DNA of 22,637 nt from NCBI GenBank assembly GCA_034666705.1, contig JAXDLH010000050.1, positions 1 through 22,637 on the forward strand. The letters are read 5' to 3'. This stretch comes from JAXDLH01 sp034666705 (GTDB lineage Bacteria > Chloroflexota > UBA6077 > SHYK01). This document shows, piece by piece, positions 13,487 through 20,867 of the stretch. Under the pieces are notes generated by a model. That model did no database searches. It had not been told where the DNA came from and was given only the letters and a program-made list of their open reading frames with translations. Positions within the stretch are counted from its first letter, which is position 1. Each line of letters begins with the position of its first letter. A program made the translations under genes and the position numbers.

Positions 13487-15112
13487 ATGGCGGCGACGGA
13501 GACGAGCAACAGTGCGGTAGCCATCGACTACGACGTGCCTGAGTGGTTCAACATGGCCACCGTGCTCGTCGACCGCCACGTGGCTGAGGGCCGGGGCAGC
13601 AACCCGGCGATCCTCTATCAGGATGAGGTGCTCACCTACACGGAGCTGCTTGCCGCCACCAACCGCGTCGGCAACCTGCTCCGCGCCGCCGGCGTGGGCC
13701 GTGAGGAGCGGGTCGTCCTTTTCATGGTGGATTGCCCGGCGTTTGTCGAGACGTACGTTGCCGCGATGAAGATCGGCGCCGTGCCGCTGCCGATCAACAC
13801 GCTCTACACCGGCGCTGAGCTGAGCTACTGCATCTCCGACTCGCGAGCGACCACCCTGGTCGCCGATGCGGCCTTTCTGCCCCTGATTCAAGAGATCCAC
13901 CCCACCCTCCCGGAGCTCGTGCACGTGATCGTTCGCGGCGCCGATGCGACGCCCCTACCTGCCGGTTACGTCAACTTCGACGACGCATTCACCGCCGCAT
14001 CTCCGGCGCTGGAGCCGACACAGACCCACCGCGATGATCCCTCGTACTGGCTTTACAGCTCCGGCACCGAGGGCACGCCGAAGGGCGTGATCCACCTGCA
14101 CGGCGACATGGTGTACTGCACGGGGCGATGGCTCGACGCTATGGGGATGCCGGCGCCCGGCGAGGTTCACTACTCAGCCTCCAAGTTGCCATTCTCATAC
14201 GGTCTGGTCAATAGCCTGTACGCGCCGCTCATGGCGGGGGCGACGGTCGCGCTCGTGCCGGAGCCGTCGGGTGCGAAGACGGTGGCCGCCGCCTTCGCGA
14301 AGTACCATCCGGCCCGCTTCTACTCGGTCCCCACGCTCTACAACCTCCTGCTGCGCGAGCACGACGCCGGCAACGTCGAGTTGGACACCTCATCGCTGCG
14401 CATGTGTATCTCCGCCGGTGAGGCGCTGCCGCCCGCGATTTTCGAGCGCTGGAGGGCCCGCTTTGGCCTCGAGCTGCTCGATGGCATCGGCTCGACCGAG
14501 AACGGCTACATCTATGTGCAAAACCTGCCCGGCGCCGCGAGGACTGGTACGAGCGGGCAATTGCTGCCCGGCTATGCGGTCGAGCTGCGCGGCGAGCTCG
14601 GCCAGGTCGTGCCCTTGGGCGAGAGCGGCGAGCTGTATCTCCAGTCGCCCTCCGTGGCGATCGGCTACTGGCGTAAGCGCGAGAAAACCAAGGAGGCATT
14701 CTGCGGCACCTGGTACAAAACCGGCGATCGCTACGAGCGCGACGCCGATGGCTATCTGCGCTACCTCGGCCGCGCCGACGACGTGTTCAAGACGGCCGGC
14801 CAGTGGGTCTCGCCGATCGAGGTGGAAGGACTGCTGCTGAAGCACGAGGCGGTGGCCGAGGTGGCCGTGATCGGGGTGCAGGACCCGGAGGGGTTGATCA
14901 AGCCAAAGGCGTTCGTCGTGCTCAAGCCCGGCTTCGTCGGGGACGCGGCGTTGGAAGAGCAGCTCGGGAGTCACTGTCGCGACAACTTGCCGCGCCCAGA
15001 ATGGTACAAGCACCCACGCCGGGTGCGCTTCATGGCGGAGCTGCCGAAGACACCGACCGGCAAGATCCAGCGCTTCAAGCTGCGCACGCTGTACCCCAAT
15101 TGGGCCGACTGA
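13487..15112 (+). CDS. Benzoate-CoA ligase-family (AMP-forming) acyl-CoA synthetase
   Basis: This 541-residue ANL-superfamily enzyme would activate an aromatic or other carboxylic acid to its CoA thioester with ATP, via an acyl-AMP. Visible motifs: P-loop YSSGTEGTPKGVIH (190-203), A5 LDGIGSTENGYIY (331-343), the ATP ribose-binding Asp in YKTGDRY (D414), and the catalytic lysine K526 in PKTPTGKIQRFKLR. The benzoate-CoA-ligase hallmark N-terminus FNMATVLVDRHVAEGRG (21-37) and GQWVSPIEVE (438-447) are present. After GSTE, known benzoate ligases usually have MLHIF; here it is NGYIY, so the acyl pocket probably differs. The ATG at 13487 has GGGGGG 6 bases upstream. It lies about 105 bases after the aldolase gene. 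The TGA stop is shared with a repeat sequence (TGACATTGGGGT). Confidence 0.88.
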   Translation: MAATETSNSAVAIDYDVPEWFNMATVLVDRHVAEGRGSNPAILYQDEVLTYTELLAATNRVGNLLRAAGVGREERVVLFMVDCPAFVETYVAAMKIGAVPLPINTLYTGAELSYCISDSRATTLVADAAFLPLIQEIHPTLPELVHVIVRGADATPLPAGYVNFDDAFTAASPALEPTQTHRDDPSYWLYSSGTEGTPKGVIHLHGDMVYCTGRWLDAMGMPAPGEVHYSASKLPFSYGLVNSLYAPLMAGATVALVPEPSGAKTVAAAFAKYHPARFYSVPTLYNLLLREHDAGNVELDTSSLRMCISAGEALPPAIFERWRARFGLELLDGIGSTENGYIYVQNLPGAARTGTSGQLLPGYAVELRGELGQVVPLGESGELYLQSPSVAIGYWRKREKTKEAFCGTWYKTGDRYERDADGYLRYLGRADDVFKTAGQWVSPIEVEGLLLKHEAVAEVAVIGVQDPEGLIKPKAFVVLKPGFVGDAALEEQLGSHCRDNLPRPEWYKHPRRVRFMAELPKTPTGKIQRFKLRTLYPNWAD

Positions 15113-15121
15113 CATTGGGGT

Positions 15122-15201
15122 GTCGTTCTGAGCCCGCAGACGAGGAACCCGCAGCCACCAGCGCTCGGTAAGGTACGGTCCTTCGCTTCGCGCAGGATGA
15201 C
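15122..15201. repeat. Imperfect palindromic repeat, family B copy 1
   Basis: GTCGTTCTGAGCCCGCAGAC (from 15122) is an imperfect inverted copy of the stretch ending GGTCCTTCGCTTCGCGCAGG and ATGAC at 15201. The layout resembles the widespread bacterial intergenic repeats of the type 'ATCCTTCGCTTCGCTCAGGATGAC'. The preceding 12 bases, TGACATTGGGGT (15110-15121), recur at 16986-16997 beside copy 2. Confidence 0.55.
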
Positions 15202-15309
15202 GAGTCCCCTGCCGACCAGACTCGGCAGATTCGGGACGAGAGGAATATCTGGAGAGCGAATCTGGATTGGCCGCGCAACGGCCCTGCATGCGACCATTGT
15301 GGACGATAG

Positions 15310-15323
15310 CCGCAGGCCTGCGG
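15310..15323. promoter_or_regulatory. 14-bp palindrome upstream of the aldehyde dehydrogenase
   Basis: CCGCAGGCCTGCGG is a perfect palindrome 28 bases before the ATG at 15352. A smaller stem-loop, GGCCG-CGCAA-CGGCC, lies at 15269-15283. Either could be an operator or leader structure of the dehydrogenase gene. Confidence 0.3.
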
Positions 15324-15351
15324 CGACCTGAACGATAAGAGAGGAGCCTTC

Positions 15352-16815
15352 ATGGCCGCGACCAGCGAGGCAGTCAAGACCTACGACAACTACATCGGCG
15401 GCGAGTGGCGCCCATCCAGCAACGGCAAACTCCTGGAAATCTTCGACCCCGGCAACGGCGAGCTCGTCTATCGGGCGGCCAATGCCACCATCGACGACGC
15501 GCGCGCCGCAATTGCGGCGGCGAAGACGGCGAGTGAGGACCTATCCTGGACGGACAACCCGAACCGCCGCGCCACCGCCCTCTACAAGCTCGCGCAGGCG
15601 TTAAAGGACTCCGTCGACTGGCTCGCCCCGATCCTGACCCGTGAGGGCGGTAAGCCGCTCAGCGTCTCGCGGACCGAGGTATTCCGCGGCGCCGACGCGA
15701 TCGAGTATTACGCCGGCCTAGCCCGCAACATCTACGGGCGCTCCACGATGCTCGCCCCCGATTCGTTGGCGATCCTGCTGCGCGAGCCGGTCGGCGTGGT
15801 CGCCATCATCGTGCCCTGGAACATGGCGCTCTCCCTGCTGACCCGTCCGCTCGCCCCGGCCCTGGCCGCGGGCAACTCGATCGTCATCAAGCCCTCTTCG
15901 GCCACTCCGGGCGCAACGGCCGAGTTCGTGAAGATGATCGACGCGATTCCTGAGTTCCCCAAGGGGATCGTGAACCTCGTGATCGGCCCTGGCAGTACGG
16001 TCGGCGCGGACATCGTGCAGCACCCGGACGTCGACATGATCAACTTCACCGGCGACACGACGACTGGCAAAGAGATCATGCGCATGGCGGCCGGCACGCT
16101 CAAAAAGGTCGGCCTGGAGCTCGGCGGCAAGAGCCCGAACATCGTGTTCGCCGATGCGGATTTCGACCGCGCCGTACGGGGCGCGCTCAATGCGGCCTCG
16201 ATGTTCCACGCCGGTCAGGTCTGCGTCGCCGGCTCGCGGCTCCTCGTCGAGGAGTCGATCCACGACCGCTTCGTCGAGCGGCTCGCTCAGCAGGCCCAGC
16301 GGATCCGCGTCGGCCACGGCCTCACGGAAGGCGTGCAGGCCGGGCCGGTGATCAGCCAGGCACAGCTCGACCGCGTGCTGCAGTTCATCGATCAGGGCAA
16401 GCAGGACGCGAACCTGGTTACGGGTGGACAGCGGCTCACCGAAGGCGAGCTGGGCAAGGGATACTTCATCGCTCCGACGATCTTCGATCACGTTCCGAGT
16501 GAGTCGAGCATCGCCCAGGACGAGATTTTCGGGCCAGTCCTCTCGGTGCTCACCTTCAAGGACGAGGAAGAGGCGGCGCACCTCGCGAACGACACGGTCT
16601 TCGGCCTCGCCGGCGCGGTCTGGACGAACGATATCCAGAAGGCGATTCGAGTGGCCAAGAAAGTGAAGAGCGGCATGGTGTGGATCAATACCTTCGGCAA
16701 GCTCTATCCGGCCGGCGAGATGGGCGGCTTCAAGCAGAGCGGCGTGGGGCGCCAGTACGGCCTCGAGGGCCTGTGGGAGTTCACGGAGATGAAGCACATC
16801 AACGTGCAACTGTAA
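15352..16815 (+). CDS. NAD(P)-dependent aldehyde dehydrogenase
   Basis: This 487-residue enzyme oxidises an aldehyde to its acid in the cytoplasm. The catalytic set is complete: N157 (VPWNMAL), E256 (GLELGGKSPN) and the nucleophile C291 (HAGQVCVAGSR). The cofactor motif FTGDTTTGK (232-240) and the C-terminal MGGFKQSGVGRQYGLEGL are typical. The best match in style is to the broad betaine-, gamma-aminobutyraldehyde- and aromatic-aldehyde dehydrogenase group; substrate is not readable from sequence. The ATG at 15352 follows GAGGAG with a short spacer. It is 239 bases after the CoA ligase, with a repeat and palindromes in between, so it may have its own promoter. Its last codons and stop (AACGTGCAACTGTAAG) are partly duplicated at 16873. 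Confidence 0.93.
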   Translation: MAATSEAVKTYDNYIGGEWRPSSNGKLLEIFDPGNGELVYRAANATIDDARAAIAAAKTASEDLSWTDNPNRRATALYKLAQALKDSVDWLAPILTREGGKPLSVSRTEVFRGADAIEYYAGLARNIYGRSTMLAPDSLAILLREPVGVVAIIVPWNMALSLLTRPLAPALAAGNSIVIKPSSATPGATAEFVKMIDAIPEFPKGIVNLVIGPGSTVGADIVQHPDVDMINFTGDTTTGKEIMRMAAGTLKKVGLELGGKSPNIVFADADFDRAVRGALNAASMFHAGQVCVAGSRLLVEESIHDRFVERLAQQAQRIRVGHGLTEGVQAGPVISQAQLDRVLQFIDQGKQDANLVTGGQRLTEGELGKGYFIAPTIFDHVPSESSIAQDEIFGPVLSVLTFKDEEEAAHLANDTVFGLAGAVWTNDIQKAIRVAKKVKSGMVWINTFGKLYPAGEMGGFKQSGVGRQYGLEGLWEFTEMKHINVQL

Positions 16816-16893
16816 GTCTCAGCGGACTCCTGAGTCGGACTGATGCAGTGTTGAGCCCAGGAACGAGCACACAACGTGCAACTCTAAGGCTCA
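16801..16893 (+). repeat. Duplicated 3' end of the aldehyde dehydrogenase gene
   Basis: AACGTGCAACTGTAAGTCTCA (16801-16821), covering the last codons and stop, recurs as AACGTGCAACTCTAAGGCTCA at 16873-16893 with two mismatches. The two copies are 72 bases apart. This is a direct repeat with slight decay, perhaps from an insertion or a partial gene duplication. Confidence 0.65.
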
Positions 16894-16901
16894 ATGCGCC
16901 G

Positions 16902-16989
16902 GTCATCTCGAGGAGCGGCGCGAAAGGGATCTCCCTTGCGAAGACAGCGTTTGCCTCTCCAGGAGATCCCTCACTTCTTTCGGGATGAC
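16902..16989. repeat. Imperfect palindromic repeat, family B copy 2
   Basis: The left arm (16902-16934, starting GTCATCTCGAGGAGCGGCGC and ending GGGATCTCC) is an imperfect inverted copy of the right arm (16962-16989, GGAGATCCC to CGGGATGAC). The nearest match between arms is GGGATCTCC/GGAGATCCC. CATTGGGGT follows, as at copy 1. Confidence 0.65.
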
Positions 16990-17047
16990 ATTGGGGTCGG
17001 GTTCTATTGCCCACCCGTGGAGCTTCGGCCGATCGAGCTTAGGATGC

Positions 17048-17346
17048 ACGGCAATAGGCAGCAGTGAAGCCCTCGCGTGATGCGGCACGGACGCGAGTGG
17101 AACCGCTGACCCGCCTTGTGCCCGAGCTGATTGCCGCGCGCTGTACGTGATCGATCGACGCTCCGTGGCGGCGCCGTGACACGCTGCGACGCAACGCATA
17201 GAGCGGGGGTAGGGGCGATGGCTTGCCTCGCCCGCGTGCCCACGATCGTGGTCCTCTCGACCGTTTTCCCCGCCTGGGGCGGGCGGGCGTGGAAAGCCAT
17301 CGCCCCCTACCGACAAACCGACGGAGAGCGACGGCAATAGGCAGCA
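17048..17346 (+). repeat. 16-bp direct repeats ACGGCAATAGGCAGCA
   Basis: The sequence ACGGCAATAGGCAGCA occurs exactly at 17048-17063 and 17331-17346, bracketing a segment of about 270 bases that contains the family A palindrome. A third, inverted copy of the core (CCTATTGCCG) is at 17451-17460. Confidence 0.7.
17209..17310. repeat. Palindromic intergenic repeat, family A copy 2
   Basis: GTAGGGGCGATGGCTTGCC (from 17209) pairs with GGAAAGCCATCGCCCCCTAC (17291-17310); the arms differ by one indel and one mismatch. The centre holds a 12-bp palindrome, CCACGATCGTGG. The core matches the element at 2347-2435. Confidence 0.75.
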
Positions 17347-17468
17347 TCATGTGGGACGAGATGTGGCGGTCGGCCTTCACGGCCAAGTGCCGCCGATGCA
17401 GCATGGCCGCATTCATCGTCCGAGTGGTTTGACTATTGCGTCGGCCCCCGCCTATTGCCGGTCGCTCT
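17325..17468. repeat. Small unit with near-perfect inverted ends overlapping the VOC stop
   Basis: AGAGCGACGGCAATAGGC (17325-17342) is the reverse complement of GCCTATTGCCGGTCGCTCT (17450-17468) except for one inserted G. The unit is 144 bases, with no gene inside. Its right end contains the first two bases of the VOC stop codon (17467-17469). It looks like a MITE-type remnant or a long 3' hairpin of the VOC mRNA. Confidence 0.6.
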
Positions 17469-18273
17469 AAGCTTCGTGGATGTCCAGGAGGACGCCGTCG
17501 GGATCCGCGAGCTGATGGTCGCCGATGGTACAGGCAGCCAGCAGAGAGCGGCGCACGTCGCCCTCGCCCGGCCGGAATGCGCGCGGCGCCAACTCCGGGT
17601 TGCTTTCCGCCATCGTGTCGAGGTCGGCGTGGAACGCTTCCAGGCTCTCCACGGAGAACCCAATGTGGTCGAGCGCGGGCCGCTCGATGCCGGAGCCGGC
17701 ATAGTCCTCGATCCGCCACGGCGCGATCACGAGGGTGATCGTCCCATCGGAGAGATAGAAGTTCGGGTCGTCGGCCTGCTTCTCGAGCGGGATGAAGTCA
17801 AAGATCTCGCGATAAAATGTCGCGATCCCCTCGGGGTCCATGGTGCGCAGCATCAGGTGATCGAAGTGGCGCGGCTTCTGACCACTTTCGAGCCCACCCG
17901 CATACACGTCCCGCCGATTTTCCATATCCGCCTGCGAAAGATCGAACGTCTGACCGGCCGGATCGTGCGTCGACAGCCCGGCAAAGGGCCGGTTGCTCGG
18001 ACGCTTGAGGATCGTGACCTGGGGATATCGCTCGTGCAGCCGGGCTTCGATCTCCGCGACGTCGTCGACCTCCAACCCGAAGTGATCGAAGCCACCCTGC
18101 CGCCCGTTCGCGCGCGGGTTGATGTTCATCCCCACGTAGCCGTCGCTCACCACGAGCGCGGTGCTGCCGGCTCGCTCGCCGGGCGACTCCATGCCGAAGA
18201 GCGTCTGATAGAAGGCCGCGAGCCGTGGCACGTCGTCGCTCACGATCGCCATGTGCTTGATCCTGGCCGGCAT
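17467..18273 (-). CDS. Two-domain VOC protein, extradiol-dioxygenase-like
   Basis: This 268-residue protein has two vicinal-oxygen-chelate domains, at about 1-115 and 132-268. The C-terminal domain shows a full metal triad: H139 (HFDHLML), H203 (ALDHIGF) and E267 (LLDIHEA), as in type I extradiol dioxygenases that open catechol-type rings with Fe(II) and O2. The N-terminal domain has H7, H64 and possibly D111. The family also includes glyoxalases and resistance proteins, so ring cleavage is a likely rather than certain role. The ATG at 18273 follows GGGGGAGG with about 6 bases. A TACAAT box (18322-18317, minus strand) could be its -10 element, giving a leader of about 40 bases. The stop codon lies within an inverted repeat. 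Confidence 0.85.
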   Translation of the reverse strand: MPARIKHMAIVSDDVPRLAAFYQTLFGMESPGERAGSTALVVSDGYVGMNINPRANGRQGGFDHFGLEVDDVAEIEARLHERYPQVTILKRPSNRPFAGLSTHDPAGQTFDLSQADMENRRDVYAGGLESGQKPRHFDHLMLRTMDPEGIATFYREIFDFIPLEKQADDPNFYLSDGTITLVIAPWRIEDYAGSGIERPALDHIGFSVESLEAFHADLDTMAESNPELAPRAFRPGEGDVRRSLLAACTIGDHQLADPDGVLLDIHEA

Positions 18274-18519
18274 TCGATCCTCCCCCAGGTTGGTCCCAAT
18301 ATGGCCCTACGCCCCGATTGTACGCCGACGGTCCGCCCCGCGCGCGTGAACTACCCCCGGGACCCGACCTGCCAAGAATTCTTCGAAAAGCTCTGGACAG
18401 ACTCTACGAAGGATCGGTAGCTTCATGCATTGGAGTCACGGAGTCTTTGGCTACGGCCTAAGAATGAAAGGACTGATAGGGTGCACGTCGCTGTCGCGCA
18501 CCGACAATTATTGCGAGGT

Positions 18520-19515
18520 CTACCGGTCGGCCCAGATCGTCTTGTCGAAGATCGGGTCGTAGGTGTGAGTCGTAGGATGGAAGAGCTCGTCCACGGTGAA
18601 GCCCCGCCTGGTGATGCCCTGCTCGTGGGCATATTCCAGCATCGCCTCGAGCGTCGGACGGTTGCGCTCCAACGTGTACGGCCACGCGTCGGGCCCCATC
18701 AGGGCTCGCTGCTCTTCCCACGCCGCGCCGAAGAAAGCGAGCGATGATTTTCGCTGATCGCGGAAGTAGTCGAAACAGATCTGCTTCGACCGCTCGAACG
18801 CCTTCATCATCGATATGCCCACCCAGGGATACCGCTCGATGATCGCGCTGCGCACGATGATGATGTGCATGATCGGGAAGAAGCCCGTCCGGCGAAAGTA
18901 GTCCTCCTCGACCTCGCGGAAGTTCGGGAAGAGCCGCCGCACGCTGCTGGAGCCGTCGCGGAACGCCTCGACCAGATCCGGCATCATCATGGCGTCGATC
19001 CGGCCGTCGACGAGCCAGTCTTGCAGTCGCGTGCCAGCCGGTGCGCGCTCGATGCGCACTCCCGGCGGCGCCTCCCACTCCGGCACCTCCTCGTCGGCCG
19101 CGGTGATCCAGGTGATCTCCTCCGGCGCGACGCCGAAGTCGTGCTGGAGAAAGCCACGCACCCACACCGCCGCCGAGTTCGTGTACACAGCGATACCCAT
19201 CCGCTTCCCACGGAGGTCTTCGGGCCGCTCGATCCCCTTTTCGGTATTCACCAGCACATAGCCGTGGCGGAAGCGCCGATGAGGGAACACCGGCAGCCCA
19301 ATCCACTGGCGGCCCGCCTCGAAGCCGGCCAGGAACATTGCCGACGACGATTCGCACACGTCGAACTCGTCGTTCTGGATCATGCGGAACATCCGCTCGG
19401 GGGTGGGGACCGCGATCGTGGTGAGATCGATCCCCTCGGGCTTCACGGTGCCGTCGAGGAGCGCGCGCGTCCGATCGTAGTTGCCACACGCGAGGGTGAG
19501 GTGGACGTCGCCCAT
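18520..19515 (-). CDS. 4,5-dihydroxyphthalate decarboxylase-like PBP2-fold protein
   Basis: This 331-residue protein resembles 4,5-dihydroxyphthalate decarboxylases (Pht5 type), which share the type 2 periplasmic-binding fold. Family stretches: LTLACGNYDRTRALLDGTVK at the N-terminus, FDVCESSSAMFLAG, FFPIMHIIIVR followed by ERYPWVGISMMKAFERSK, and the C-terminal WPYTLERNRPTLEAML. There is no signal peptide, so it is probably cytosolic and enzymatic rather than a transport receptor. Members convert 4,5-dihydroxyphthalate to protocatechuate; many chromosomal relatives have unknown substrates. I chose ATG 19515 because the frame upstream is Cys/Arg-rich and overlaps the preceding gene; no strong ribosome site is visible. 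It starts 19 bases after the small membrane-protein gene of the respiratory operon, so it may be read from that operon. Confidence 0.8.
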   Translation of the reverse strand: MGDVHLTLACGNYDRTRALLDGTVKPEGIDLTTIAVPTPERMFRMIQNDEFDVCESSSAMFLAGFEAGRQWIGLPVFPHRRFRHGYVLVNTEKGIERPEDLRGKRMGIAVYTNSAAVWVRGFLQHDFGVAPEEITWITAADEEVPEWEAPPGVRIERAPAGTRLQDWLVDGRIDAMMMPDLVEAFRDGSSSVRRLFPNFREVEEDYFRRTGFFPIMHIIIVRSAIIERYPWVGISMMKAFERSKQICFDYFRDQRKSSLAFFGAAWEEQRALMGPDAWPYTLERNRPTLEAMLEYAHEQGITRRGFTVDELFHPTTHTYDPIFDKTIWADR

Positions 19516-19534
19516 GTCGAGCGCGGTGCGGCGG

Positions 19535-19738
19535 CTAAGACAGCATCGTGAGCAGGACGGCCGCACCGACGATGAGCACTGCGAGGCAGACCACCGTGAT
19601 CAGGCTGAACCAACCACGAATCAGCGTGGAGTCGGCCCGCTGGACGGCGACGTAGGCGCCGAGCACGAGCGGCGACATGAACAAGATGCTGAAGAGCATG
19701 AAGTATGAGCCCGGCCCGAGCAACGATGCTGGCTGCAT
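19535..19738 (-). CDS. Small two-helix membrane protein of the ACIII operon
   Basis: This 67-residue protein has two hydrophobic segments, at about 11-32 and 43-65, separated by a short polar loop (QRADSTLIRG). It starts on the base right after the TAA stop of the haem c lipoprotein gene (TAAATG), which indicates translational coupling and supports it being real. Its place at the end of the alternative complex III genes suggests a small accessory subunit, comparable in position to ActG-type subunits. I do not recognise a specific family. Confidence 0.7.
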   Translation of the reverse strand: MQPASLLGPGSYFMLFSILFMSPLVLGAYVAVQRADSTLIRGWFSLITVVCLAVLIVGAAVLLTMLS

Positions 19739-20290
19739 TTATTGTCCCTGCAAATTCCTGATGTAGTTCACCATCGCCCAGCGGTCATCATCGGTTAGGA
19801 GGTTTCGGAACGTCGGCATGTTGCCGAGACCGTTGGTCACGATCCAGTAGAGCTGACCATCCGTTCGGCTCTGCACGCGTTGGCTGTGCAGATCCACCGG
19901 CGGATAGAAGTGCGCGGCGTTGAATCTGGTCGCAATGAAACTCTGCCCATCGGCCTTGGCGCCGTGGCACATAGCGCAGTTCACTGTAAATAGCGTCTCG
20001 CCCCGCGCCAGCGTCTGCGCATTGCGCGGCACAGGACTCGTCATGTTCGTCACCTGATCCCACGTATACGACGGCGTGCCGCCGGTGATCGGCACGGAGC
20101 CTTCTGGTGGCGGAATACGCTTCGGCTCCAACCGACGCTGGGAGGGCTGGTAATGCATCTCATAGAAGAAGTCGATCGGGTACGAACCCGTCGGCGTACA
20201 GGCAGTCACCAGCGTGACGATTCCGCCGAGCAGCATGAAGGCGAGGGCAGACCGCCGCCGGGCGCGCCATCTCGCGAGCATCGGCTTCAC
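19739..20290 (-). CDS. actE: Mono-haem cytochrome c lipoprotein, ACIII subunit ActE
   Basis: This 183-residue lipoprotein is the mono-haem subunit of alternative complex III, which oxidises quinol and passes electrons to a periplasmic carrier or directly to an oxidase. The signal segment SALAFMLLGGIVTLVTAC ends in a lipobox with C31 as the lipidated residue. The haem site is C105-A-M-C108-H109, and the distal ligand is probably M158 (LGNMPTF). Starts: GTG 20290 is preceded by AAGGAG with a 6-base spacer and is preferred; ATG 20281 and GTG 20332 are alternatives, the last overlapping the DUF3341 gene by 14 bases. It follows actD and is directly abutted by the small membrane-protein gene. Confidence 0.88.
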   Translation of the reverse strand: MKPMLARWRARRRSALAFMLLGGIVTLVTACTPTGSYPIDFFYEMHYQPSQRRLEPKRIPPPEGSVPITGGTPSYTWDQVTNMTSPVPRNAQTLARGETLFTVNCAMCHGAKADGQSFIATRFNAAHFYPPVDLHSQRVQSRTDGQLYWIVTNGLGNMPTFRNLLTDDDRWAMVNYIRNLQGQ

Positions 20291-20318
20291 CCCACGCTCC
20301 TTCGTGCCCGTGGCCACG

Positions 20319-20855
20319 TCAGACTCTTGCACGAGGCCCGTCCGCTGTCACGATATCGACCGCACCGCCGTCGCGCAAGGCTCTGGCCGCAGTATCGAGT
20401 TTCGCCGTGGGGCCGCTCACCAACAAGCCGAGATAGCCCTCGCTGATGCGGGCGTCATACGGCGAGGGGCTGAAATCCGGCAGGCGCGACTCGAAGATGA
20501 TTCCCATCACCGTGAACATGATCGCCCCGAGCATCGTGCCCTCATACATGATGTTGACCATGGGCGGGATGGAGATCACCGGCTTGCCGTCGGTCACCAT
20601 CGGGTACGCGATCTGGGTGGCCACGGTGAGCAATACTGCCACCGAGAACCCGCAGATCGCGCCCATGAACGGGAAGACGTACAGCCGATGCCGCTCGGGC
20701 GACTCACCGAACGCGCCCTCGGGATAGGGCGTATCGGAGAGCACCTTCACGTCCGGGCCGGTGAACCCGGCCTTTCGCAGGTTGTCGACGGCGGCCACCA
20801 CGGTCTCTGGGTCGCCAAACACTCCGAGAATGGTATCGCGCACTCTCGTCGCCAT
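20319..20855 (-). CDS. actD: DUF3341 membrane subunit of alternative complex III (ActD)
   Basis: This 178-residue protein is the DUF3341 subunit of alternative complex III. The N-terminal half is soluble with a ferredoxin-like pattern (ILGVFGDPETVVAAVDNLRK); two membrane helices follow at about 62-85 and 106-128, with PMVNIMYEGTMLGA between them; the tail (AKLDTAARALRDGGAVDI) is again soluble. DUF3341 is essentially specific to these complexes and close relatives, so the call is firm. The ATG at 20855 starts 12 bases after the upstream NrfD-like gene, with GGG-rich sequence before it. Confidence 0.9.
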   Translation of the reverse strand: MATRVRDTILGVFGDPETVVAAVDNLRKAGFTGPDVKVLSDTPYPEGAFGESPERHRLYVFPFMGAICGFSVAVLLTVATQIAYPMVTDGKPVISIPPMVNIMYEGTMLGAIMFTVMGIIFESRLPDFSPSPYDARISEGYLGLLVSGPTAKLDTAARALRDGGAVDIVTADGPRARV

Positions 20856-20867
20856 ATCCCTACCCTC

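Larger units (their letters stand above)
16990..17466. other. Repeat-filled gap between aldehyde dehydrogenase and VOC genes
   Basis: No credible gene lies between the dehydrogenase stop at 16815 and the VOC stop at 17467. The open frames here give Arg-rich translations without family features and cross several repeats. The contents are the family B repeat, direct repeats, a family A palindrome and a small unit with inverted termini, listed separately. Confidence 0.6.

Noticed and set aside
15718..16809. 363-codon open frame on the minus strand
   Set aside because: It is antisense to the aldehyde dehydrogenase, which has a complete catalytic set.
17048..17468. CRISPR array
   Set aside because: Only three copies of a short sequence occur, one of them inverted, with irregular spacing and no cas genes.
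17039..17719. 226-codon open frame on the minus strand in the repeat-filled gap
   Set aside because: It is Arg/Ser-rich, crosses several inverted repeats and the VOC 3' end, and shows no domain.
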